From assembly GCF_013426895.1 (NCBI RefSeq), contig NZ_AP023175.1:1984001-2048000 (forward strand): a stretch of DNA of 64,000 nucleotides, in the 5' to 3' direction. This document shows, piece after piece, positions 37,800 to 46,959 of the stretch (the stretch's first letter is position 1; each line of letters opens with the position of its first letter). Below the pieces are notes generated by a model. That model was not told the DNA's origin. It did no database searches and worked only from the letters and a program-made list of their open reading frames with translations. This DNA comes from Paraburkholderia largidicola. GTDB lineage: Bacteria > Pseudomonadota > Gammaproteobacteria > Burkholderiales > Burkholderiaceae. A program made the translations under genes and the position numbers.

Positions 37800-38927
37800 A
37801 TGCTTTCTGGAATCCACGTGCTTCGAGCGGCGGCGAGCGCCGCACTGGCGCTCTGCGCAAGCGGGGCTTTCGCGCAGGCTTCGATCGTTTCAGGGCCGTC
37901 CAGCGATCCCACCTGCATGGTCCCCTGGAAGAGCGATACGAAGTTCATCAAGTATCCGAAGAAGAACGCGCCTTACCGGGTCGCACTCGTGAACGGCTAT
38001 ATCGCGAACACCTGGCGTATCCAGATGATCAGGACGGCCAAGGCCTACACCGCACAACCGGCCGTTGCCGCCAAGCTCAAGGAATTCAAGGTCGTCTCGA
38101 CGGGCGAGGACGTTCCGGCGCAGATCTCGGCCGTCAACAACTTCATCGATGCCGGTTATGACGCCGTCATCGTGAACGCGCAGAACCCCTCCTCATTCGG
38201 CCCTGCAATCCGCCGGGCGAAGAGCGCGGGTGTGGTGCTGGTCGCGTTCGACAACACGCTCGACAGCACAGACGCGATCAACGTCAATGTCGACCAGTAT
38301 GGGCTCGGCGCGCTGTGGGCCAAATGGCTCGCGGGCCATTTGCCGAACGGCGGCAAGGTGCTCGAAGTTCGCGGGGTGGCGGGCACGTCGGTCGACACGG
38401 ACCGGCACAATGGTTTCACGAAAACGCTGGACGACACCGGCAAGAAGTGGAACGTCGTCCAGGTCTACGGCAAGTGGGACGACGGGGTCGCGCAAAAGGC
38501 AGCCGCCGACGCGATTGCCGTGCAGGGTCATTTCGATGGCATATCGGCGCAAGGCGGCGACACGGGCGTCGTGCGCGCGATGATCGATGCGAAACACCCG
38601 TTCGTGCCTTTCGGTGGTGAGACGGAGAACGGCTTTCGCAAGTTCTGCGCGCAGTATGGGAGCCAGGGCCTGAAGTGCACGTCGGCGGGCACCGGGCCCG
38701 CGCAGGTGGCCGTGGCGATCAAGACGGCACTCGCTGCGCTGGATGGCCAGACGATTCCCGTGGCGATCAAGCTGCCGCTCGACGTTACCGACGATTCGAT
38801 GTTGAAGTCGGGCGTCAACTATTTTCCGAACGACTCCGACAACTTTTTCGTCGGCAACTCGTTTCCGACATGCGGCATCAATTTCTCTGCTCAGGAAATC
38901 ATGAAGCAGAACCAGGGCAACCAGTAA
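37800..38927 (+). CDS. Sugar-type ABC transporter substrate-binding protein
   Basis: The product has 375 residues from the ATG at 37800, with GGAGG five bases upstream. A signal peptide ends AFAQ near residue 25. The mature protein is a periplasmic binding protein of the LacI/RbsB-like type (Peripla_BP_4): YRVALVNGYIANTWRIQMIR, VPAQISAVNNFIDAGYDAVI and NAQNPSSFGPAIRRAKSAGV, then KVLEVRGVAGTSVDTDRHNG and AQGGDTGVVRAMIDAKHPFV. It delivers the ligand to the two permeases encoded next. No sugar-catabolic or regulatory gene accompanies the operon, so the ligand (pentose, hexose, polyol or nucleoside) is unknown. Confidence 0.9.
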   Translation: MLSGIHVLRAAASAALALCASGAFAQASIVSGPSSDPTCMVPWKSDTKFIKYPKKNAPYRVALVNGYIANTWRIQMIRTAKAYTAQPAVAAKLKEFKVVSTGEDVPAQISAVNNFIDAGYDAVIVNAQNPSSFGPAIRRAKSAGVVLVAFDNTLDSTDAINVNVDQYGLGALWAKWLAGHLPNGGKVLEVRGVAGTSVDTDRHNGFTKTLDDTGKKWNVVQVYGKWDDGVAQKAAADAIAVQGHFDGISAQGGDTGVVRAMIDAKHPFVPFGGETENGFRKFCAQYGSQGLKCTSAGTGPAQVAVAIKTALAALDGQTIPVAIKLPLDVTDDSMLKSGVNYFPNDSDNFFVGNSFPTCGINFSAQEIMKQNQGNQ

Positions 38928-38963
38928 CTGGATGATGGCCCGCGCTGTGACCGGAGACGAAGC

Positions 38964-40538
38964 ATGCCGCAGGACGCAGAGCAGCCGTTCTTTCAGATGT
39001 CGGGCGTGTCGAAAAGCTACGGCGGCGCCGTCGCGCTGGATCACGCCGAACTCACGGTGCGCAGAGGCCGCATTCACGCGATCCTCGGCGAGAACGGCGC
39101 GGGCAAGTCCACGTTGCTGAAGGTGATGTCCGGCGTCGTGCAGCCGGACGAGGGCACGATGCATTTCGATGGCCGGCAGGTCTCGTTCGCGTCGCCTGCC
39201 GAGGCGAACGCGGCGGGTATCGTCTGCGTGTATCAGGAGCTGTCCCTGATCCCCGACTTGAGCGTGGCGGACAACATCTACGCTGCGAACCCGCCGCGAC
39301 GTTTCGGGATGATCGACCGGCGGGCCCAACGCCGCCAGGCCGAGGAGGCGCTCGCGCGAGCGGGCGCCGCCGACATCAATCCGCTTGCTAAAGTCCGGGA
39401 CCTGCCGCTGTCGCGCCAGCAGATGGTCGAGCTCGCGAAGGGGCTGGCACACGCGCCGCGCATTCTGATCCTCGACGAAGCCACCTCGGCGCTGACGGCC
39501 GCCGACGTCGCGCGCGTGATCGAGGTGCTCAAGCGCCTGCGCGAAGAGGGGCTCGCGCTGCTGTTCATCTCGCATCGGATGCACGAGGTGAAGGCGCTCG
39601 CGGACGAATGCACGGTCTACCGGAACGGTCGCCATGTCATGAGCTTCGAGGCGGGCACGCGCTCCGACAATGAGGTCGTCGAAATGATGATCGGCCGGAA
39701 ATACCAGCATGCGTTTCCTGCCAAACCCGCGGCCAAACCGGCGGACCAGCCCGCGGACGCCCGCAGCACCGTGCCGGTTCTCGCCTGTCGTGATCTCGCA
39801 TGGAGCGACACGCTGCGGGGCATCAGCTTGTCGTTGCAGCCCGGTGAAATCCTCGGACTGGGCGGCCTCGACGGACAAGGCCAGCGCGAACTGCTGCTCG
39901 CGCTGTTCGGCGTGTTGCGCGGCTGCGCGGGCAAGATCGAGATCAACGGCAAAGCCGTGTCGATCGGGAGCCCGACGGCCGCGCGCGCGAACGAAATCGG
40001 TATGGCGCTGATACCCGAGGACCGCAAGACGGAAGGCTTGATGCTGCCGATGTCGGTACGCGAGAACCTGTCGTTTGCCGCACTCGATTGCATGTCCACC
40101 GCCGGCATCATCGATCGCGACCGCCAGCAGTCGCTCGTCGAGCGGATGATGGAGCTGCTTGCGATCAAGTCGTTCAGCGTCGACGCGCCCGTGGGCTCGT
40201 TGTCGGGCGGCAACCAGCAGAAGGTCGTCATCGCGAAGTGGCTGATGCGGCAGCCGAAGATCCTGCTGCTCAGCGACCCGACGCGCGGTATCGACGTCGG
40301 CACCAAGCAGGAGCTCTACCAGCTGCTCAGGCGTCTTGCCGACGAAGGGGCCGCGATCGTCTTCTATTCGACCGACTATGACGAGCTGATCGGCTGCTGC
40401 GACCGCGTGCTCGTACTGTACGAAGGCAGGATCAAGAAGGAACTCGTCGGCTCGGCGATTACCGAGCAGAACCTGATTGCCAGTGCTCTCGACCTGCCCG
40501 TCGGACAGATTGTGCCTACCACGGGAGCGGCGCGATGA
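38964..40538 (+). CDS. Sugar-type ABC transporter ATPase with two ABC domains
   Basis: The product has 524 residues with two fused ABC domains, as in RbsA, MglA and XylG. Domain 1 has Walker A GENGAGKSTLLKVMSG, then LPLSRQQMVELAKGLAHAPR and ILILDEATSALTAADVARVI. Domain 2 (from about 275) has a modified Walker A (GLGGLDGQGQRELLLALFG), the conserved ALIPEDRKTEGLMLPMSVRE and signature LSGGNQQKVVIAKWLMRQPK, with LLLSDPTRGIDVGTKQELY. A degenerate second Walker A is normal for this group. It starts 36 bases after the binding-protein gene and overlaps the next permease gene by four bases (ATGA). Confidence 0.92.
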   Translation: MPQDAEQPFFQMSGVSKSYGGAVALDHAELTVRRGRIHAILGENGAGKSTLLKVMSGVVQPDEGTMHFDGRQVSFASPAEANAAGIVCVYQELSLIPDLSVADNIYAANPPRRFGMIDRRAQRRQAEEALARAGAADINPLAKVRDLPLSRQQMVELAKGLAHAPRILILDEATSALTAADVARVIEVLKRLREEGLALLFISHRMHEVKALADECTVYRNGRHVMSFEAGTRSDNEVVEMMIGRKYQHAFPAKPAAKPADQPADARSTVPVLACRDLAWSDTLRGISLSLQPGEILGLGGLDGQGQRELLLALFGVLRGCAGKIEINGKAVSIGSPTAARANEIGMALIPEDRKTEGLMLPMSVRENLSFAALDCMSTAGIIDRDRQQSLVERMMELLAIKSFSVDAPVGSLSGGNQQKVVIAKWLMRQPKILLLSDPTRGIDVGTKQELYQLLRRLADEGAAIVFYSTDYDELIGCCDRVLVLYEGRIKKELVGSAITEQNLIASALDLPVGQIVPTTGAAR

Positions 40539-41515
40539 GCGGGCTGCGTTACTGGTATGCGGAGAATCGCGGAGCGGTGTTCGCGTTCGGCCTGTTCCTG
40601 CTGATGTTCGCGATCTATCTCGTCAACTATCCGTCGGCGTTATCGGCCAACGTATTTCAGACGGCAGCGAACAAAGCGGTACTGCTCGCGCTCGTCTCGA
40701 TGGGGCAGGCGCTCGTCGTGCTGACCGCCGGCATCGACCTGTCGATCGGCATGACGCTGGTGCTGACGAATTGCGTCGGGTCGTGGATCGTCACAGGCGA
40801 CTCGCTGCACAGCGCGCTCGGCATCGCCGGCGTGCTCGGCGCGGGTGCGCTCTGCGGCGCGCTGAACGGCGTGATCATCATTTTCGGCCGGCTGCAGCCG
40901 ATCGTCACGACGATTGCGACGGGCGCCGTCTACTACGGATTGGCGCTGCTGCTGCGCCCGGTGCCCGGCGGATCGATCAACGAAGATCTCGCCGACACGC
41001 TGACAGGCAAGGTCGCCGGCGTTCTGCCAGCGAGCTTGCTCATTTTGCTCGCTGCGATCGTGATCGTCTGGATTCCTTTCAAACGCTCGGCGATCGGGCG
41101 AGCGGCATACGCGACCGGGTCGTCCGAACCTGCGGCTTTCCTGTCCGGCATGCCGATCCGCCGCGCGAAGTTCGCGAGCTATACGCTGGCCGGCCTGCTC
41201 GCGGCAGCTGGCGGCCTGTTTCTGACGTTCTTCACGGACACCGGCGAAGCGAACCTCGGCAGCGCGAACTCGTACACGCTGTTTTCGATCGCCGCGGTAG
41301 TGATCGGCGGCGTGTCGCTGCTCGGCGGCAAGGGCAGCGCGATCGGCGCGATCTTTGGCGCATTCGCGTTCCGTTGCATCGGCGATCTGCTGTTCGTGTT
41401 CAACGTCGATCCGCTGTGGCAGCCGCTATTTCAGGGCATGATTCTTCTGCTTGCGGTCGCGATCGGCGCGTGCGGATTGTTCAGGGTGCGCAACCGTCTG
41501 GAGTGGTTTCAATGA
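40535..41515 (+). CDS. Sugar-type ABC transporter permease, first subunit
   Basis: The product has 326 residues and about eight membrane helices, starting AVFAFGLFLLMFAIYLVNYP. It carries the family markers VVLTAGIDLSIGMTLVLTNC, a long cytoplasmic-facing loop with AAYATGSSEPAAFLSGMPIR and the C-terminal VVIGGVSLLGGKGSAIGAIF. This is the BPD_transp_2 (RbsC/XylH) family. Its start overlaps the ATPase stop and its stop overlaps the next permease start, both as ATGA, so translation is coupled along the operon. Confidence 0.9.
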   Translation: MSGLRYWYAENRGAVFAFGLFLLMFAIYLVNYPSALSANVFQTAANKAVLLALVSMGQALVVLTAGIDLSIGMTLVLTNCVGSWIVTGDSLHSALGIAGVLGAGALCGALNGVIIIFGRLQPIVTTIATGAVYYGLALLLRPVPGGSINEDLADTLTGKVAGVLPASLLILLAAIVIVWIPFKRSAIGRAAYATGSSEPAAFLSGMPIRRAKFASYTLAGLLAAAGGLFLTFFTDTGEANLGSANSYTLFSIAAVVIGGVSLLGGKGSAIGAIFGAFAFRCIGDLLFVFNVDPLWQPLFQGMILLLAVAIGACGLFRVRNRLEWFQ

Positions 41516-42498
41516 GTCACGCTCCCGCGACCGGCCGCACGACGTTCGTGTCGAGACTCACCCGCAGAATCGACAAACCGATCGTGATCGCATTCGCGTG
41601 CATCGTCGCGCTGCTGCTCGTCGGCGGGATGTTCTCGCGCAACTTCACGTCGCCGGAATACATCCTGCTGCAACTGAAGGTCGGCGCATTCCTCGGCATC
41701 ATCGCGACCGGCCTGATGATGGTGATCCTGCTTGGCCACATCGATCTGTCGCTGCCGTGGACGATCACCGTCGGCGCGATGATGGCGTGCGCGGTAGCAG
41801 GGCACGGCGATGTCGGGCGCATCCTCGCGATTCCGGTCGGGATTGGTTGCGGCGTGCTGATCGGCATCGTCAACGGCATCCTCGTCGCACTGCTGCGCAT
41901 TCCGTCGATGATCGCGACGCTCGCGACCAATGCGGTCGCGCAGGGCATCATGATTGTTTATACGGGCGGGTCGTCGCCGCAGGACTCCGCGCCCGAAGTG
42001 ATGCGATGGCTCGCGGCGGGCTGGCTCGTACCGGGCGTGCCGAATGCCGTCGCGCTGTGGGTGGTGATCGGCGGCGCCACGATGTTCCTGCTGTCGCGCA
42101 CGACCTTTGGCCGCACGCTTTACGCGATCGGCAATACCGAGCGCGCGGCGTATCTTTCTGGCATCGATACGCGGCTCGTCACCGTGATCGCCTTCGCCGT
42201 GTGCAGCGGGTTCGCCGCGTTCGGCGGCGTGCTGCTCGCGGGCTATGCGTCGAAGGCCGCACAGTCGATGGGCGATGCTTACCTGTTGCCGGCGATCGCG
42301 GCCGTCGTGCTCGGCGGCACGTCGATTCTGGGTGGACGGGGTTCATACCTGGGCACGGTGGCCGGCGCGATCCTCATCACACTGTTGCAATCGATCCTCT
42401 CGGTCGCGCAGATGCCGGAGGCGGGGCGTCAGATCATCTACGGCGTGGTGATCGCGGCGATGCTGCTGCTGTATGGGCGCAGCAAGCGAGAGGCGTAG
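41512..42498 (+). CDS. Sugar-type ABC transporter permease, second subunit
   Basis: The product has 328 residues from the ATG at 41512, overlapping the stop of the first permease. It has the same family layout: PIVIAFACIVALLLVGGMFS, MVILLGHIDLSLPWTITVGA, TLYAIGNTERAAYLSGIDTR and AVVLGGTSILGGRGSYLGTV. The two permeases are clearly related but different, so the channel is a heterodimer, as in the LsrCD (autoinducer-2) and RhaPQ (rhamnose) importers, not a homodimer as in RbsC. That narrows the candidate substrates but does not identify one. Nothing similar follows; the next 360 bases hold no gene. Confidence 0.9.
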   Translation: MSHAPATGRTTFVSRLTRRIDKPIVIAFACIVALLLVGGMFSRNFTSPEYILLQLKVGAFLGIIATGLMMVILLGHIDLSLPWTITVGAMMACAVAGHGDVGRILAIPVGIGCGVLIGIVNGILVALLRIPSMIATLATNAVAQGIMIVYTGGSSPQDSAPEVMRWLAAGWLVPGVPNAVALWVVIGGATMFLLSRTTFGRTLYAIGNTERAAYLSGIDTRLVTVIAFAVCSGFAAFGGVLLAGYASKAAQSMGDAYLLPAIAAVVLGGTSILGGRGSYLGTVAGAILITLLQSILSVAQMPEAGRQIIYGVVIAAMLLLYGRSKREA

Positions 42499-42860
42499 GG
42501 TGAGGTGCTGGGCCGGCAGTCGTGTTCAATCAACGCGTGCAACCGGCCATGATGCGTCATTCGCCCGGGCCGTCGCGCGGACGTTCCAACGCCGCGTCCA
42601 CCCAGCAAGCCGCCATTCAATTCGCAAGGGTGAACTCCCGTCCCAATGTGCCGCCGCTCGCACCAGGGCTATTCCGACGGCGGCTCCCAAGGGATGCTGT
42701 TGAAAAAGTCGCTGACCGTCTCTTTCCCGTGAGGTAGATGGCGTGCCGGCGTGCTCGTGTGGCGCACAGTGGGGATTGAGGCTTCTGGACATCCTGTCTC
42801 AGTCCCGCACTCGACGACTTGTGCCTGGAGAGCGGCACTCGATCAATACAATATGGCGCC
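42499..42860. other. Intergenic region, possible decayed insertion sequence end
   Basis: No gene is supported. The segment around 42695-42715 reads TGCTGTTGAAAAAGTC, which resembles the TGTTGAAAAA-type ends of some insertion sequences, but no matching second end or transposase remnant was found. It separates the sugar importer from the convergent DUF3313 gene. Confidence 0.35.
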
Positions 42861-43547
42861 TTACTGGGCCGGCGCGCCTGACCTGAATTGGGTTATGCGT
42901 TTGGCCGTTAGGTCCGCCCAATAATCCATCACATGCTCTGCGTCGCCCCATTTTCCGGCACCCGCATTCTCGATGCTCATTCCGCCGGCACGGCCGTCCA
43001 CCGCTTCGCCGAGAACCTGTCCGGTTTCACCGTCCGTGGCCTCGCCCTCGCCCTGTGCCGAACCGGCGAAGGCATAGGTGTCCGTCCCGAGGCTCTGCAC
43101 CATATCGAGCAACCGGGCCTGCGGGATGATCACTGAGATTGTGCGCAATCCTGGCGTCCCGCTCGTAACGTTAGTCAGGGCGACGCGGATGACAATAACG
43201 TGTTTGCCCTGCAGTTCGACAATCGGCAGCACGCGCGACAGGCTAGTCTTCAACTTCGTGTAGAAATAGCTCGTCAATATCTGCTGCTCCCTCGCGTCGA
43301 TAGGTTTGTTGGCATCGTTGATGAACACCACAGGCTCGAGGAAGATTCCCGTGTAGGAACTCCACTTTGCATTCGGATTGATGTAGCGAAGCCGCGCCTC
43401 GCCTTCCTTGCCCGGGTGCAGCAGGGAATAATTGGTCAGAAACCCTGTTTTCGATGCCTTTTCGACATCGGAAAGCGGTTGCTCGTTTGTGACAGCGCAG
43501 GCGACCAATGCCATCGTCGCCAGCAGAGGACATATGTTCTTCAACAT
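42861..43547 (-). CDS. DUF3313 family lipoprotein
   Basis: The product has 228 residues from an ATG at 43547, with GGAGGGTGAGACG upstream. A lipoprotein signal (MLKNICPLLATMALVACAV) puts the lipidated Cys near residue 17. The mature part fits DUF3313: SKTGFLTNYSLLHPGKEGEA, LRYINPNAKWSSYTGIFLEP, YFYTKLKTSLSRVLPIVELQ and later YAFAGSAQGEGEATDGETGQ, ending in AEHVMDYWADLTAKRI. DUF3313 proteins are outer-membrane or periplasmic lipoproteins of unknown function. An in-frame extension upstream lacks a signal and was not used. The gene sits in a gene-poor stretch, with spaces of about 360 and 640 bases on its two sides. Confidence 0.85.
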   Translation of the reverse strand: MLKNICPLLATMALVACAVTNEQPLSDVEKASKTGFLTNYSLLHPGKEGEARLRYINPNAKWSSYTGIFLEPVVFINDANKPIDAREQQILTSYFYTKLKTSLSRVLPIVELQGKHVIVIRVALTNVTSGTPGLRTISVIIPQARLLDMVQSLGTDTYAFAGSAQGEGEATDGETGQVLGEAVDGRAGGMSIENAGAGKWGDAEHVMDYWADLTAKRITQFRSGAPAQ

Positions 43548-44111
43548 CGTCTCACCCTCCGTTGCGCCCGCCTGCGCGGGCGACATATAGCGGTTAGCTA
43601 ACCGCGGAAGCAATGGAAGAGACACGCTTTGCGCCCAACGCTCGCGCTCGGACACGTCAATCATCAGCGTAAGGTGCCTACGCGCCTGTCTGAGTTTCGG
43701 TATCTGGTTTGCGAATCAGCATGCGCCTTGGCACGCGGCGGCAACCTCACTCGGCTGACGTCAATATTGATGGCGCTTCAATTGGAAGGTCATATTGGAC
43801 TTTGGTCTTATTCTGGTACTTTATTCTGAAGCTGGGCTTAAGGGGCCACGCCGCAACCACCACACTGGCGCAGGCAACACTCATTTTTCGTTTTTATTGA
43901 CGGCGCGCGCCGGTATGAACGTAAGGGTTGCTACAAACATATTCTACAAATCGAGAAATTTCGCGCGAACAGGTCACTGCCAGTTCCAACGCGTACCGCG
44001 CGGCAAGCGTCTTGTATGCACCGTTGTACTTTCAGATCTGCCGTTACCGCGGCGTCGGTTCGAGCGGCAGTTGTGGGGTCCGAAACGCGCCTCCCCCATC
44101 CCCCATCTGCC
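43548..44111. other. Intergenic region without a supported gene
   Basis: About 560 bases with lower GC than the neighbouring genes. Short frames on both strands (for example 43795-44130) show no domain, ribosome-binding site or codon bias of this genome. The region includes the promoter of the DUF3313 gene at its left end. It may contain the remains of decayed genes, but nothing can be named. Confidence 0.5.
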
Positions 44112-44137
44112 AAAAAAAAAGCCCGGATAAACCGGGC
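44112..44137 (-). terminator. Intrinsic terminator of the acnA transcript
   Basis: On the minus strand GCCCGG (44137-44132), a TTTAT loop and CCGGGC (44126-44121) are followed by nine T (44120-44112). It lies 55 bases beyond the acnA stop codon and is a textbook rho-independent terminator. Confidence 0.9.
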
Positions 44138-44191
44138 CTCTAAAAGTCACTGCGTCCTCAACGAGAACGCAGCACCTGCAAAGCTACAAAC

Positions 44192-46909
44192 TTACGCCGC
44201 AAGCAGCGAGCGCAGCACGAACGGCAGAATACCACCGTGCTTGTAGTAGTCGACTTCGATCGGCGTATCGATACGCAGCAGCACCTGAATACGCTGCTCC
44301 GAACCGTCCTTGCGATGAATCACCAGCGTGACTTCCTGTTGCGGTTTGAAGTCGTCGCCGAGGCCTTCGACGTCGTACGTTTCTTCGCCCGTGATGTTCA
44401 GCGACTGGACGCTGTCCGTACCCTTGAACTGCAGCGGCAGAACGCCCATGCCGACCAGGTTCGAACGGTGGATACGCTCGAAGCTGCGTGCGACGACAGC
44501 CTTCACGCCCAGCAACTGCGTGCCCTTCGCTGCCCAGTCACGCGACGAGCCCGTGCCGTACTCTTCGCCCGCGAACACGATGGTCGGGGTGCCGGCGTCG
44601 ATGTACTTCATTGCTGCGTCGTAGATCGACTGCTGTTCGCCGCTCGGCTGATGGATCGTCAGGCCGCCTTCGACACGCGTACCGTCGTCCTTCGCCGGGA
44701 TCATCAGGTTCTTGATACGGACGTTCGCGAACGTGCCGCGCATCATCACGTCGTGGTTGCCGCGGCGCGAGCCGTAGCTGTTGAAGTCGGCCTTCTGCAC
44801 GCCGTTCGCCTTCAGCCACTTGCCTGCGGGCGAGTCTTCCTTGATCGAGCCTGCCGGCGAGATGTGGTCGGTCGTGACCGAGTCACCGAAGATGCCCAGT
44901 GCGCGCGCGCCCTTCACGGCAGCGATGCTCGCAGCCGGCTCCATCGAGAAGTCCTTGCCGAAGAACGGCGGCTCCGCGATGTAGGTCGACTTCGGCCAGT
45001 CGTAGACCTGGCCTTCTTCGCCTTCGATCTTGCTCCACAGGTCGCCCTTCTTCGTGAGCTGCGCATAGTTCGTGCGGAACGCGTCGGCGTCCAGCGCGAA
45101 CTTGAGGAGCGCGTTGACTTCTTCGCTCGTCGGCCAGATGTCGCCGAGGTAGATGTCCTTGCCGCCCGTGCCCTTGCCGACGGGTTCCGTCATCAGGTCG
45201 CGCGTGATGTTGCCCGCGATCGCGTAAGCGACGACCAGCGGCGGCGACGCCAGGAAGTTCGCGCGGATGTTCGGATGAATGCGCGCTTCGAAGTTACGGT
45301 TGCCCGACAGCACGGCTGCCGCGACGATGTCGTTCTTCGTGATCGCTTCGTTCAGTTCCGGCGTCAGGTCGCCCGCGTTGCCGATACAGGTCGTGCAACC
45401 GTACGCAGCCAGCGTGAAGCCGAGCTTGTCGAGGTATTGCAGCAGGTTCGTCTTCGTCAGGTACTCGGTGACGATACGCGATCCCGGTGCCAGCGACGTC
45501 TTGATGTGCGGCGCCACTTCCAGACCGGCTTCGACGGCTTTCTTCGCCAGCAGGCCCGCTGCGAGCAGCACGCTCGGGTTCGACGTGTTCGTGCACGACG
45601 TGATCGCGGCGATCAGGATGTCGCCGTTCTTCACGTTCACGCCGTTGGTCGTCGTGTATTGCGCGTCGAGGTCGACTGCCTTCTTCGCGAAGCCGTTTTC
45701 ATTGACGGGCTTCGAGAACAGGTCGGTGAAGGTCGACTTGACGTGGGTGATCTCGATGCGGTCTTGCGGACGCTTCGGACCGGCCAGCGACGGTGCCACC
45801 GTGCCCAGATCCAGCGTGACGACCTTCGTGTAGTCGATGTCGCCTGCGTCCGGAATGCCGAAGAGGTCTTGTGCCTTGAAGTAGTTTTCGAAAGCCGAGA
45901 TTTCGGCGTCCGTGCGGCCCGTGCCCTTGAAGTAGTCGATCGTCTTTTCGTCGACCGGGAAGAAGCCCATCGTCGCGCCGTATTCCGGCGCCATGTTGCC
46001 GATCGTCGCGCGGTCCGGCAGCGACAGCGAGCGCGTGCCTTCGCCGAAGAACTCGACGAACTTGCCGACAACCTTTTCCTTGCGCAGCAGTTCGGTGATG
46101 GTCAGGACCAGGTCGGTCGCCGTCACGCCTTCGCGCAGCTTGCCCTTCAGGTGCACGCCGACCACGTCCGGCGTCAGGAAGTACACCGGCTGGCCGAGCA
46201 TGCCCGCTTCCGCTTCGATGCCGCCCACGCCCCAGCCGACCACGCCGATGCCGTTGATCATCGTCGTGTGGCTGTCCGTGCCGACCAGCGTGTCCGGGTA
46301 ATAGACGTTGTCGCCGCCTTCAGACTTCTTGTGCACGCCGCGTGCGAGGTATTCGAGGTTCACCTGGTGAACGATGCCGACGCCCGGCGGCACGACCTTG
46401 AACGTGTCGAACGCCTGCATGCCCCACTTCATGAACTGGTAGCGCTCGTTGTTGCGCTGGAATTCCAGCTTCATGTTCAGATCCAGCGCATTCTTTTCGC
46501 GGAAGTGGTCGATCTGCACCGAGTGGTCGACGACGAGATCGACCGGGACCAGCGGCTCGATCGACTTCGGGTTCTTGCCCGCGCGCTGCGCGACGCCGCG
46601 CATGGCTGCGATGTCGGCGAGCAGCGGCACGCCCGTGAAGTCCTGCAGCACGACGCGAGCCACGACGAACGGAATTTCGTCGACGCGCGAAGCCGCCGGC
46701 TTCCAGTTCGCGAGCTGCTCGATGTGTTCTTCCGAGATCTTCTTGCCGTCGTAGTTACGCAGCACCGATTCCAGCACGAGGCGGATCGACACGGGCAAGC
46801 GGTCGATCTTGACGTTCAGCGCCTTACCAAGCTGCGGCAGCGAATAGAACTTGCCTTTGCCGGAACCGCTGTCGAATTCCTTGAGTGTTTTGTGGAGATT
46901 GTGGGCCAT
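44192..46909 (-). CDS. acnA: Aconitate hydratase A
   Basis: The product has 905 residues, the usual length for AcnA/IRP1-type aconitases. It has the catalytic segments [33 protein letters not shown] and the three cluster-binding cysteines in [18 protein letters not shown] near residue 440 and [13 protein letters not shown] near 505. The C-terminal swivel domain has [19 protein letters not shown] and [20 protein letters not shown]. The enzyme isomerises citrate to isocitrate through cis-aconitate with a [4Fe-4S] cluster, and related enzymes also hydrate 2-methyl-cis-aconitate. It lies 50 bases after the 2-methylcitrate dehydratase gene, so it may also serve the methylcitrate cycle. Confidence 0.96.
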   Translation of the reverse strand: MAHNLHKTLKEFDSGSGKGKFYSLPQLGKALNVKIDRLPVSIRLVLESVLRNYDGKKISEEHIEQLANWKPAASRVDEIPFVVARVVLQDFTGVPLLADIAAMRGVAQRAGKNPKSIEPLVPVDLVVDHSVQIDHFREKNALDLNMKLEFQRNNERYQFMKWGMQAFDTFKVVPPGVGIVHQVNLEYLARGVHKKSEGGDNVYYPDTLVGTDSHTTMINGIGVVGWGVGGIEAEAGMLGQPVYFLTPDVVGVHLKGKLREGVTATDLVLTITELLRKEKVVGKFVEFFGEGTRSLSLPDRATIGNMAPEYGATMGFFPVDEKTIDYFKGTGRTDAEISAFENYFKAQDLFGIPDAGDIDYTKVVTLDLGTVAPSLAGPKRPQDRIEITHVKSTFTDLFSKPVNENGFAKKAVDLDAQYTTTNGVNVKNGDILIAAITSCTNTSNPSVLLAAGLLAKKAVEAGLEVAPHIKTSLAPGSRIVTEYLTKTNLLQYLDKLGFTLAAYGCTTCIGNAGDLTPELNEAITKNDIVAAAVLSGNRNFEARIHPNIRANFLASPPLVVAYAIAGNITRDLMTEPVGKGTGGKDIYLGDIWPTSEEVNALLKFALDADAFRTNYAQLTKKGDLWSKIEGEEGQVYDWPKSTYIAEPPFFGKDFSMEPAASIAAVKGARALGIFGDSVTTDHISPAGSIKEDSPAGKWLKANGVQKADFNSYGSRRGNHDVMMRGTFANVRIKNLMIPAKDDGTRVEGGLTIHQPSGEQQSIYDAAMKYIDAGTPTIVFAGEEYGTGSSRDWAAKGTQLLGVKAVVARSFERIHRSNLVGMGVLPLQFKGTDSVQSLNITGEETYDVEGLGDDFKPQQEVTLVIHRKDGSEQRIQVLLRIDTPIEVDYYKHGGILPFVLRSLLAA

Positions 46910-46959
46910 GGTAATTTTCCTGGGGTTTTCGAGGAAATGACGTTGCTACGTTTCTGAAC

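Noticed and set aside
37415..37951. Possible transposase remnant upstream of the sugar importer
   Set aside because: Frames on both strands were read, and none showed a transposase motif or terminal repeats.
44237..46957. 906-codon open frame opposite acnA
   Set aside because: It is the antisense frame of a highly conserved aconitase in a GC-rich genome. The product is Arg/Asp/His-rich without any domain.
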